From assembly GCA_934463115.1 (NCBI GenBank), contig CAKSIN010000025.1, positions 1 to 32,320 on the forward strand: a stretch of 32,320 nt of DNA, given 5' to 3'. The notes below the pieces were generated by a model. The model had not been told where the DNA came from. It searched no databases and was given only the letters and a program-made list of their open reading frames with translations. A program made the position numbers and the translations under genes. Below are positions 17,701 through 24,135 of this stretch, in pieces. The DNA comes from an uncultured Clostridia bacterium (GTDB taxonomy: Bacteria; Bacillota; Clostridia; UMGS1810). Numbering within the stretch: position 1 is the first letter of the stretch; each line of letters starts with the position of its first letter.

Positions 17701-18400
17701 CGTATATATCATTTTTTGGTTTTACAGTCATCTCGATTGTTGCCTCTCTCGGAAATATCCGTCCCGTTGCAAAGGTCTTTCTTATACCTGTGCTGCCTGC
17801 AAAATATGTTTCCGCGTCCCGTTCGACAACTTCGGCTGTTACAGGTTCACGGCCGACTGTGCCGAATTTTGAATTAAGCTCCTCGGCTATGCCGTCATCA
17901 ATGCTTTCCCTGTCGCCTATTACTATAAGTCCTTTTGAATACCAATAGACCTTTTTGCCGATAGCCTCGGTTATTGCCCTTAACGGTACAAACGTTCTGT
18001 CTTCATATATATAGGGTTCGGCGTCAAGAACGGTTTGTTCACCGTTCACTGTCATTTCCGCGCTGCCTATCTTTATAGAAGCGTTGTTTTCTCCGAGTGC
18101 GACGGTTACGGCTTTATTATCGGTGTCATATGTAACGTCGGCGTCAAAGTTTTCCGAAATAAAACGAACAGGAACAAACGTTCTGCCGTTTTTAATCTCC
18201 GGCTTAACTCCCGGATTTTCATCGATTGTTTTTTCCGCATTATTAACATAAGCGGTGCTGCTTCCTATTTTCATAACAACAGATGTATTCAATACATCTT
18301 CCGCTGTTTCACTCTCGGCAAAAGCCGGAAGTGAATTTACGGCGGTTACGACAACAAGCAGCATAAGAGCAACAGCCCTTTTCAGTTTTTGTTGATTCAT
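14756..18400 (-). CDS. Secreted clan GH-A-like glycoside hydrolase with Cu-amine-oxidase-N domain and two CBMs, 1214 aa
   Basis: First gene of the operon. Signal peptide (1-28); copper amine oxidase N-terminal-like domain with two repeats (about 38-165, each with GRTFVPVRFI or DRTFVPLRAI), a non-catalytic module common on clostridial wall proteins; LamG-like segment (200-370); beta-sandwich (395-505); TIM barrel (515-815) with WEIWNEPNY (acid/base Glu642) and IIMSEEMP (nucleophile Glu747); small sandwich (835-900); and two CBM4/9-like folds (about 908-1060 and 1068-1212, opening LTNGGFEDN and VSNGDFEDGIKNW). Clan GH-A, nearest in look to GH39/GH5; substrate unknown. Homologous throughout the middle to the 1063-residue enzyme at the operon's far end but with the extra N-terminal domain and one more CBM. 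GGGAGG precedes the ATG at 18400. Confidence 0.82.
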   Translation of the reverse strand: MNQQKLKRAVALMLLVVVTAVNSLPAFAESETAEDVLNTSVVMKIGSSTAYVNNAEKTIDENPGVKPEIKNGRTFVPVRFISENFDADVTYDTDNKAVTVALGENNASIKIGSAEMTVNGEQTVLDAEPYIYEDRTFVPLRAITEAIGKKVYWYSKGLIVIGDRESIDDGIAEELNSKFGTVGREPVTAEVVERDAETYFAGSTGIRKTFATGRIFPREATIEMTVKPKNDIYGFTSSYKYAFLMRFAQGTPLKNRQIMSFFIQQPPDLAGRWSTANATERFAFNATNFTFEKDELFNLAVTWKENGKMGLFKNGELVMEGNYGSTFPDYLEPYDIFFDETYYDWKVQQIRISSKSLDESELSHNPAEKYSPTESTTMIIDNENGRLGKEKFYTSKEYKEAQYSNLIPAFRKDKQIFLPDENVLYPVTGINYSDSPKDYTVKLKAVNTDGATVMQKDVNITLPNDEKHHAYEIYCPEITEVDYYYITCEITDGTTSNKWDSNISIFREDNSIPDGERRYSYGTHATEDDDFSIYEKGNATITRYFCYWNDIEAEKGKPNYEYLDEYVDHALAAGIDVMPILGGIPEWAAEKHTQEEISAMNNYVPDRPRSWKMKDMDGWYNFVYQIVSRYKGRVKYWEIWNEPNYHPPYTNSAFGGTTEDMIEIMRLAYAAAKSADPDCIVTSPGLAGYMNHGTNDPEMTKRIAELAGTPGYYDAFNIHGYEAADTYKDVIKIIKDLNPDMPIIMSEEMPFNIANPDLQAYSMVDKFLAYTDLGCSKYIQMGQDVYEIYCTAWTMSPVKTYHYEAIFQSFYRKCNNDGAGHYSGFTNESNCSIKHYFKRTDGKYVSIIGSSAVKGKVQFTTPVSEAYNAFGKRIEVAAEGDGYSCYNDQIIYLISDEPLNITGYVAANKNSLTNGGFEDNLGDLAAGVASLTPTGWEYNNENTQNNGKIEINDEANSGKYALLMTAEGGKLTAEQELHISEPGEYKVKANIKKKSGNPSVSISIYDSGTQDTSVQKIKNITTDYKEKTVSFKMNPVEGCSQKLIVEVDGGSVLVDDFALETAGSAANNLVSNGDFEDGIKNWTKQNTGDSGASQSVYFDAITNSNALLIKATTGTARVYVTGGVKITSPGTYRVTAKVKKLRGANAEPYVRLYNPFDGVITEEKVTELYGYKYTTVSFTQKVSEIPGGDIWLILGLDNSIGEVLFDDVRVDLVQ

Positions 18401-18430
18401 TCTTTCATTTCCTCCCTCTTAATTTATTTG

Positions 18431-18490
18431 TTAACGGTTTTATTACCTAACAAAATCTTTCTTATTAACGGCAAATTATTTATCCGTTAA
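18431..18490. promoter_or_regulatory. Three TTAACGG motifs in the glycosidase operon leader
   Basis: TTAACGG occurs at 18431-18437 and 18465-18471 and its complement CCGTTAA at 18484-18490; the last two form a 7-bp inverted repeat 12 bases apart. They lie 31-90 bases upstream of the operon's first ATG, downstream of the predicted start of transcription. They could be binding sites for a repressor that blocks elongation, or alternative RNA stem partners. No known regulator motif is claimed. Confidence 0.4.
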
Positions 18491-18502
18491 ATTTAACAAA
18501 GA

Positions 18503-18548
18503 TGTGTCCCCCCCCCGCGAAAAATTGGCATTTTTTGCGGGGGACACA
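18503..18548. other. Very stable hairpin with C9 tract in the operon leader
   Basis: TGTGTCCCCC (18503-18512) pairs with GGGGGACACA (18539-18548); after a 4-C bulge the inner stem GCGAAAAAT pairs with ATTTTTTGC around a TGGC loop. About 19 pairs in total. It is in the 5' leader of the minus-strand operon; on the plus strand it is followed by a T-rich run from 18559, so it could also terminate plus-strand transcription. The run of nine C bases is a place where assembly errors are possible. Confidence 0.6.
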
Positions 18549-18670
18549 CAGCAGTCCGTTTTTTATTTTATTATGTTATATTTAAAAAGCACGATTGGCT
18601 TACTGTATCGGGTTAATTGTTTACAGCGTGCGTACAAGCCGCAGACGGCTCATTTCGCTTTTGTGTATTT

Positions 18671-18699
18671 ATTATAACACACATTATTCATTTCGGTAA
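18671..18699 (-). promoter_or_regulatory. Probable promoter of the secreted glycosidase operon
   Basis: On the minus strand TATAAT (18671-18676) is preceded at 17 bases by TTACCG (18694-18699), a weak -35. Transcription would begin near 18664, giving a leader of about 260 bases that holds a small AGCCG/CGGCT hairpin, the large hairpin and the TTAACGG motifs. A weak -35 fits a regulated promoter. Confidence 0.45.
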
Positions 18700-18764
18700 G
18701 TAGTGAAATTTACAAGCTATTTGCTTATAAATTTTAAACAAAACTCCAAAATTTCTGTTTTTTA

Positions 18765-18793
18765 TTGAATAATATCGACACATATACTATAAT
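18765..18793 (+). promoter_or_regulatory. Promoter of the bile salt hydrolase gene
   Basis: TTGAAT (18765-18770) and TATAAT (18788-18793) are separated by 17 bases, a near-consensus vegetative promoter 60 bases upstream of the ATG at 18854. The short leader contains AATCA and TGATT arms around GTTTAGT, a weak inverted repeat, before the GGAGG site. Confidence 0.65.
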
Positions 18794-18853
18794 ATAAAAT
18801 ATCATCACCAATCAGTTTAGTTGATTGTTTTCAAACAACCGGAGGTAAAAATT

Positions 18854-19828
18854 ATGTGTACAGCCGCAACCTACAAAACAAAAGATTTCTATTTCGGAAG
18901 GACGCTGGATTATGAGATTTCCTACGGCGAACAAATAGTAATAACGCCGAGAAACTATGTATTCAACCTGCGAAACGACAGCAGGATATCCGAGCATTAT
19001 GCCATTATAGGCATGGCATGCGTTATGGATAATTATCCGTTATACTATGACGCGGTGAATGAAAAAGGTCTCGGGATTGCCGGATTGAATTTTGTCGGCA
19101 ATGCTTATTACAGCAAACCGACGGACGGAAAGGACAACATCGCGCAGTTTGAACTGATTCCGTCAATTCTCGGAAAATGTGCATCGGTAAATGAGGCGCG
19201 CAAAATGCTGGAGCGCATTAATATAGTCGACACGCCGTTTGCAGAAAATCTTCCGGTTGCACAGCTTCACTGGATTATTGCGGACAAAAACGAATGCATT
19301 ACCATAGAATCAATGAAAGACGGTTTAAAAATATATGACAACCCGGTTGGAATCCTTACAAACAATCCGCCATTTAATTATCAGATGTTTAATCTGAACA
19401 ACTATATGCATCTTTCGCCGGAGGACAGGGGCAACAGCTTTTCGGAAAAATTCACATTGGAACGCTACAGCCGCGGAATGGGTGCTATGGGACTTCCGGG
19501 CGACCTGTCGTCACAATCGAGATTTGTCCGCGCGGCATTTGTAAAGATGAATTCTGTTTCCGCAGATTCCGATGAGGAAAGCATAAATCAGTTTTTTCAC
19601 ATTCTCGGCAGTGTTGAACAGCCGAGGGGCTGCTGCAAGCTCGCCGACAACAAATACGAAATTACTCTGTACACCTCATGCTGCAATGCGGACAAGGGTA
19701 TTTATTATTACACCACCTACGGCAATCACCGTATATGCGGCGCAGACATGCACAGAGAAAATTTAAACGGTGAAAACCTCATTGCCTATGCGCTGACAAA
19801 CAATGAGCAGATACAGATGCGCAACTGA
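18854..19828 (+). CDS. bsh: Choloylglycine hydrolase, probable bile salt hydrolase, 324 aa
   Basis: An Ntn-fold amidase that cleaves the amide bond of glycine- or taurine-conjugated bile acids in the cytoplasm. The start is fixed by chemistry: the ATG at 18854 (GGAGG nine bases upstream) places Cys2 as the residue exposed after Met removal. Family catalytic residues are present: Cys2, Arg16 and Asp19 (FGRTLDYE), Asn79 (GIAGLNF), Asn171 (LTNNPPF) and Arg223 (SQSRFVRAAF). Length is normal. It looks closer to clostridial bile salt hydrolase than to penicillin V acylase (for example TLYTSCCNADKGIYYYTTY near the C-terminus). The loop YSRGMGAMGLPGD has the S-R-G form that in Lactobacillus enzymes has been linked to taurine preference. 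Expressed from its own promoter; a hydrolase of another N-acyl amide cannot be excluded. Confidence 0.92.
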   Translation: MCTAATYKTKDFYFGRTLDYEISYGEQIVITPRNYVFNLRNDSRISEHYAIIGMACVMDNYPLYYDAVNEKGLGIAGLNFVGNAYYSKPTDGKDNIAQFELIPSILGKCASVNEARKMLERINIVDTPFAENLPVAQLHWIIADKNECITIESMKDGLKIYDNPVGILTNNPPFNYQMFNLNNYMHLSPEDRGNSFSEKFTLERYSRGMGAMGLPGDLSSQSRFVRAAFVKMNSVSADSDEESINQFFHILGSVEQPRGCCKLADNKYEITLYTSCCNADKGIYYYTTYGNHRICGADMHRENLNGENLIAYALTNNEQIQMRN

Positions 19829-19868
19829 ACAAAAGAGCAATATTGTGTTAATTAAAAGCAATAATATT

Positions 19869-19941
19869 GTTGTATTATCTATACCTTCTGTGATATTATT
19901 AAGCTAACAAAGGAGCAATGCTCCAATCAGATAATATCACA
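19869..19941 (+). promoter_or_regulatory. Promoter and nested inverted-repeat leader of the sugar operon
   Basis: A perfect 11-bp inverted repeat, TGTGATATTAT (19889-19899) and ATAATATCACA (19931-19941), encloses 31 bases that contain a second perfect palindrome, GGAGCAATGCTCC (19912-19924). The right outer arm abuts the GGAGG site of the isomerase gene. TTGTAT (about 19871-19876) and TATTAT (19895-19900) could be a promoter with an 18-base spacer, placing the left arm at the -10. This could be a repressor operator spanning promoter and start region, or, if transcription starts further upstream, an RNA structure masking the ribosome binding site. Just upstream, 19840-19875 holds AT-rich repeats that may form a weak terminator for the hydrolase gene. 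Confidence 0.5.
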
Positions 19942-19954
19942 GGAGGTATTTGTT

Positions 19955-20758
19955 ATGTACAACTTTCCAATCGGAGTAATACTCGAAAGCTTTCGCCTTG
20001 AAAGAAGCGAAGCAATCAAAAAAGCTGCGGAAATCGGAGCAAACGGCATTCAGATGTATGCCACAGAGGGAATGAATTCCCCCAAAAATCTTTCGGCTGA
20101 AGACAGACGCGCTCTGCTCGACGAGGTTAAATCACACGGAATGGTTTTCTCGGCGCTTTGCGGAGACTTTAACAAAGGCTTTGCCGACAGGGAGCAAAAT
20201 AAATTCCTTATTGAGGGTTCAAAAAGGATTGTTGACCTTGCTCTCGACCTCGAAACAAACATTGTTACAACACATGTTGGCAAAATCCCGGAGGACACGA
20301 CCTGCGATACATACAAAATTATTCAGGAAGCATGCTTTGAGCTGGCGGAATATGCCGACAGCATGAACGCACACTTCGCCCTTGAAACAGGTGAAGAAAC
20401 ACCGGCTGTGCTGCGTGCATTTCTCGATACTCTCGGTTCAACGGGCGTAGCCGTTAACCTTGATCCCGCAAACCTCGTCATGGAATCGAACGGCGATCCG
20501 GTAGAGGCTGTACACACACTTGCAAAATATATTGTACACACACATGCAAAAGACGGTATCCCGCTCCCCGGTCAGCAGCCGCCGTATCTTGAAGTACCTC
20601 TCGGTCAGGGTGATGTGGTATTCCCGGATTATCTGAAAGCACTTGAAGAAGAAGGGTTCAAGGGATTCCTTACAATAGAAAGAGAAGTCGGAGCAACACC
20701 CGAAGCGGATATCAAACTTGCATACGACTTCCTCAAAAGCACAATTTCCGAAAACTAA
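19955..20758 (+). CDS. Sugar phosphate isomerase/epimerase (xylose isomerase-like TIM barrel), 267 aa
   Basis: AP-endonuclease-2/xylose-isomerase-like superfamily. The barrel shows the usual metal-binding positions: Glu144 (FALETGE), Asp170 (VNLDPANL), His195/His197 (VHTHAKDG) and Glu242 (LTIEREVG). Members isomerise or epimerise sugars and keto-sugars, and some act as lyases on 3-keto-glycosides together with a Gfo/Idh/MocA partner; which reaction occurs here is not shown. GGAGG precedes the ATG at 19955. It is the first of three tightly spaced genes (18 bases to the next), which suggests one pathway with the oxidoreductase and the NagB-ROK enzyme. Confidence 0.85.
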   Translation: MYNFPIGVILESFRLERSEAIKKAAEIGANGIQMYATEGMNSPKNLSAEDRRALLDEVKSHGMVFSALCGDFNKGFADREQNKFLIEGSKRIVDLALDLETNIVTTHVGKIPEDTTCDTYKIIQEACFELAEYADSMNAHFALETGEETPAVLRAFLDTLGSTGVAVNLDPANLVMESNGDPVEAVHTLAKYIVHTHAKDGIPLPGQQPPYLEVPLGQGDVVFPDYLKALEEEGFKGFLTIEREVGATPEADIKLAYDFLKSTISEN

Positions 20759-20776
20759 TGTAGGAGGGCAAATATA

Positions 20777-21838
20777 ATGGAAAAATTAAAAGTTGCAATA
20801 ATCGGTGCCGGTAATATATCACACTCGCACCTGGACGCATACAAAAATCTCGATAATGCCGAAGTAATCGCGATATGCGACATCAACGAGAAAAGGCTTA
20901 ACAAAACAGCAGATCAGTACGGAATAGAACACCGCTACACGGATATAGACACTCTGATAGCAAACCACCCCGAGATTGAAGCGGCAGACGTTTGCGTGTG
21001 GAATTGCAGCCATGCGGAGTGCTCAATTAAGCTGCTCAATGCCGGAATTAACGTTCTGTGCGAAAAGCCGATGGCAATGAACACCGAGCAGGCACAAAAC
21101 ATGGTTGACGCGGCAAAGGCAAACAACAAGCTGCTGATGATGGGATTCTGCATGAGATTCTCCACAGAAGCCGCTATAGCGCGCGACTTTATCGACAAAG
21201 GTTACCTCGGCGATATTTACTTTACAAAGTCACAATATGTGCGCCGTCACGGCAACCCGGGCGGATGGTTCTCCGACAAAGAGCGTTCGGGCGGCGGTCC
21301 GGTTATCGATATCGGAGTTCACGTTCTTGACCTTGCGCGCTACCTCATGGGCAATCCGAAACCGGTGAGTGTATACGCAGTATCATTTGAAAAGCTGGGC
21401 AAACGTGACTATCTCAAAAATCAGGTGGAATGGATAGCCTCGGATTCCGTTCCCGGCGAAAAATGCGATGTAGAAGATTTTGCATGCGCATTTATCAGAT
21501 ACGACAACGGTGCGGTTACGAACCTCGAAGCGTCGTTTGACCTCAACGGCGCGCCGGTAAGCAAAAGCCAGTTCTTCGGCACGAAGGCAGGGCTCGATAT
21601 GTCTGACGGTGTTAAACTGTATACCGAATTCAATGACTACCTTGCAGACATCAATGTTGACACAAACAACTACAAATACGCCCTGAGCGAATTTGACGGC
21701 GAAATATCTCATTTCGTTGACTGCATTCAGAACGGAACGGAGTGTATCGCAAAGGCGGAGGACGGCGTTGTTATCATGAAAATTCTTGACGCAATCTACG
21801 AATCTGCAAGAACCGGTCACGAAGTTATAATAAAATAG
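20777..21838 (+). CDS. Gfo/Idh/MocA-family NAD(P)-dependent oxidoreductase, 353 aa
   Basis: An N-terminal Rossmann domain (VAIIGAGNISHSH at 6-18) binds NAD(P); the EKP motif (Glu96-Lys97-Pro98 in VLCEKPMAMN) and the later GGGPVIDIGVHVLDLARY, with Asp178 and His182, supply the family's catalytic Lys, Asp and His. The C-terminal half (about 125-345) is the alpha/beta substrate domain. Family members oxidise a sugar, inositol or sugar-acid hydroxyl, often at C2 or C3. AGGAGG lies eight bases before the ATG. Between the isomerase and the NagB-ROK genes, it fits a route that oxidises or epimerises an unusual amino sugar or glycoside. The specific substrate cannot be read from the sequence. Confidence 0.9.
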   Translation: MEKLKVAIIGAGNISHSHLDAYKNLDNAEVIAICDINEKRLNKTADQYGIEHRYTDIDTLIANHPEIEAADVCVWNCSHAECSIKLLNAGINVLCEKPMAMNTEQAQNMVDAAKANNKLLMMGFCMRFSTEAAIARDFIDKGYLGDIYFTKSQYVRRHGNPGGWFSDKERSGGGPVIDIGVHVLDLARYLMGNPKPVSVYAVSFEKLGKRDYLKNQVEWIASDSVPGEKCDVEDFACAFIRYDNGAVTNLEASFDLNGAPVSKSQFFGTKAGLDMSDGVKLYTEFNDYLADINVDTNNYKYALSEFDGEISHFVDCIQNGTECIAKAEDGVVIMKILDAIYESARTGHEVIIK

Positions 21839-21869
21839 TAATTTACGTCATGAAAGGAAGGTCACTTCA

Positions 21870-23465
21870 ATGAAAATCATCATGTGTGAAAATTATGAAG
21901 AAATATCACAAAAGGCTGCTGAGCTCGTTGCGGCACAAATCACCGAAAAACCGAACAGCGTACTCGGTCTTGCAACCGGTTCAAGTCCTGTCGGCATGTA
22001 TAAGCTGCTGGCGGTATCAGACCTTGATTTTTCGGAGACAGTGACCTTTAATCTTGACGAATACTACCCCATAAGTGCCGACAATCCGCAGAGTTATCAC
22101 TATTTTATGCGGCAAAATCTTTTTGGAAAAATAAACATCCGCCCGGAAAACATTCACATTCCAAACGGCGAAGCCGACAATCCGGAACTTGAATGTGCAA
22201 ACTACGAAAAAAGTATTGCCAAAAGCGGCGGAATAGATTTGCAGATACTCGGAATAGGTAAAAACGGGCATATCGGATTCAACGAACCTGATGACAGGTT
22301 GAACTGCGCTACACATGTAACGTCACTTACCGAAAGCACAATAGAGGCTAACTCAAGATTTTTCGAAAACATAGACGATGTTCCGAAAAGGGCTCTGACA
22401 ATGGGTATCGCCACGATAATGAAAGCAAAGAAAATTGTTCTGCTGGCAAGCGGAAAAGACAAATACAACGCAATTTCGCGTCTGCTGGACGGCGGAATCG
22501 ATACCGACATTCCGGCATCAATGCTCAATGTTCATCCGAACGTTGTGCTTATATGCGACCGTGCGGCGCTCGGAAAAGAAGAAATACGTCTCGGCGTTGA
22601 TATAGGCGGAACAAGTGTTAAATTTGCTGTGGTAAACGGCAGTGAAATCCTGTGCAAATACAATATTCCCACAGATATTTCGTCCGAATCGGCGCTTGTG
22701 AAATGCGTTGCGGATGAGTGCAAAAAGCTCGGCGAAAAATACGATTACAAAAAAATCGGTGTGGGAACACCCGGGACAATATCAAACGGTCTCGTAACCG
22801 CTGACAATCTTCCGCTTGACAAAACACCGCTGTCTGCTCTGCTCTCCGGTGCAATAGGGATGAAAGTCAAGGTAGAAAACGACGCCAACTGCGCAGGTTT
22901 GGGCGAACTGCACTGCGGTGCGGGAAAAAGCTACGGCAACATGCTTATGATAACCCTCGGAACGGGAGTCGGCGGATGTGTTATAATCGACCGTGAGCTT
23001 CGCCGAGGACGCGGAAATATGGGAGAAGTCGGCCACATGGTTATTATGGCAAAGGGCGGCAGAAAATGCCCGTGCGGTCAGAGCGGCTGCCTTGAGCAAT
23101 ACGCGTCTGTCACGGCACTCATAGCGTCTGCAAAAGAAGCTGCCGAAAAAAACAAGGGCAGTATTCTTGCAGACATGGTTGAAAAATATGGTGCCGACTT
23201 TAGCGGAGAATTATTCTTCACTGCACTGGAAAGAGGCTGCCCCATTGCCAAAGCTGTGATGAACGAATACACGGATATGCTTGCAGTGGGAATTGACAGC
23301 CTTATAAATGTGCTCGATCCCGATATGATTGTGCTGTCCGGAGGAATCACTGCACGCGGCGATATGTTTATAGACAGTCTGCGCAAAAAAATACACTTTG
23401 ACACGCCGATAATCATATCCGAGCTTCAGAATGACGCCGGAGTTCTCGGCGCGGCAATGCTGTAG
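21870..23465 (+). CDS. Fusion of glucosamine-6-phosphate deaminase (NagB) and ROK-family sugar kinase, 531 aa
   Basis: Residues 1-232 are a complete NagB: LGLATGSSPVGMY (phosphate loop), NLDEYY with Asp63, GIGKNGHIGFNEP with His134 and Glu139, and LTMGIATIM. This half converts GlcN6P to fructose-6-phosphate and ammonia. Residues 239-531 are a complete ROK kinase: LGVDIGGTSVKF (nucleotide loop), VENDANCAG with catalytic Asp338, ITLGTGVGGCVI, and the zinc site GH(389)...CPCGQSGCLE (Cys400, Cys402, Cys407). The two are joined by only about six residues (ALGKEE), with no stop or frameshift. The kinase could phosphorylate glucosamine, GlcNAc or a related sugar and hand it to the deaminase. No N-acetyl deacetylase (NagA) is in the window, so free glucosamine, or an acetyl group removed elsewhere, is implied. 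AAGGAAGG precedes the ATG. Thirty-one bases after the oxidoreductase. Confidence 0.93.
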   Translation: MKIIMCENYEEISQKAAELVAAQITEKPNSVLGLATGSSPVGMYKLLAVSDLDFSETVTFNLDEYYPISADNPQSYHYFMRQNLFGKINIRPENIHIPNGEADNPELECANYEKSIAKSGGIDLQILGIGKNGHIGFNEPDDRLNCATHVTSLTESTIEANSRFFENIDDVPKRALTMGIATIMKAKKIVLLASGKDKYNAISRLLDGGIDTDIPASMLNVHPNVVLICDRAALGKEEIRLGVDIGGTSVKFAVVNGSEILCKYNIPTDISSESALVKCVADECKKLGEKYDYKKIGVGTPGTISNGLVTADNLPLDKTPLSALLSGAIGMKVKVENDANCAGLGELHCGAGKSYGNMLMITLGTGVGGCVIIDRELRRGRGNMGEVGHMVIMAKGGRKCPCGQSGCLEQYASVTALIASAKEAAEKNKGSILADMVEKYGADFSGELFFTALERGCPIAKAVMNEYTDMLAVGIDSLINVLDPDMIVLSGGITARGDMFIDSLRKKIHFDTPIIISELQNDAGVLGAAML

Positions 23466-23480
23466 ACGAACTGAAAAGAC

Positions 23481-24134
23481 CTATAATAAATTTAAAATTT
23501 CATGCGGTGCGGACACAATCGTGTCGGCGCCGTTTTCTTTGAGTTCGTTTAAATCCCGAAATCCCCACAAAACACCGACAGTGTATGCCCCGAGGTTTTT
23601 ACCGGTTTGCATATCAACCCCGGTATCCCCTATGTACATGCACTCACTCGGCTGTACGCCCATTTCGCCGAGCACGGCAAGTGCGCCCGACGGATCGGGT
23701 TTTATTTTTATTCCCTCAATCTGCCCGTGGCACACATCAATCAGCTCATTTCCGAGAAATTCACTAACCGCGCCGCGCGCCGCAAAATCGGGTTTATTGG
23801 ATATTACTCCGCGCTTTATTCCGCGCTCTTTGAGCTCCGCAAGCATTTCGGTTATTCCGTCATACGGCGCTGTATAGCGTTTTACATCGGCATTATACTG
23901 TTCATTGTAGTATTTATACACCTTGCTGTACATCTCAGAAGTATATGCATTATCGTATCTGAGCATTCTTTCCACAAGCAGCTTTGCGCCGTCGCCCACA
24001 AGGTAGCGGTACTCATCATCGGCTATGGCGGCAAGTCCGAATTTTTTAAGCGAAATATTGCCATAATACGCTATCGTTGTCAGCGTGTTTAGCAGTGTGC
24101 CGTCGAGGTCAAAAAGGCATGCATTAATTTTCAT
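23481..24134 (-). CDS. HAD-superfamily phosphatase, phosphoglycolate-phosphatase-like, 217 aa
   Basis: Motif I is FDLDGTLLNT (Asp9 nucleophile, Asp11), motif II is GVISNKPDF, motif III KPDPSGAL and motif IV YIGDTGVDMQTGKN, followed by GVLWGF. The order, helical cap (about 20-90) and length match the Gph/PGP subgroup (phosphoglycolate phosphatase or a general sugar-phosphate phosphatase). The start at 24134 is one base after the hslO stop (overall TGATATG), with GGGAG 11 bases away, so the two genes are coupled; a longer open frame upstream lies inside hslO. It converges on the NagB-ROK gene with a 15-base gap and no clear terminator. Exact substrate unknown. Confidence 0.85.
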   Translation of the reverse strand: MKINACLFDLDGTLLNTLTTIAYYGNISLKKFGLAAIADDEYRYLVGDGAKLLVERMLRYDNAYTSEMYSKVYKYYNEQYNADVKRYTAPYDGITEMLAELKERGIKRGVISNKPDFAARGAVSEFLGNELIDVCHGQIEGIKIKPDPSGALAVLGEMGVQPSECMYIGDTGVDMQTGKNLGAYTVGVLWGFRDLNELKENGADTIVSAPHEILNLL

Positions 24135-24135
24135 A

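Noticed and set aside
3493..18400. Cellulosome (cohesin/dockerin) system
   Set aside because: No dockerin calcium-loop repeats or cohesin modules are visible in any of the six proteins; anchoring is by SLH domains instead.
22251..22290. Asn instead of Asp in the NagB loop (GIGKNGH), a possible loss of activity
   Set aside because: From memory Bacillus-type NagB enzymes also have Asn at this place (GIGRNGH), while His134 and Glu139 are kept, so activity is expected.
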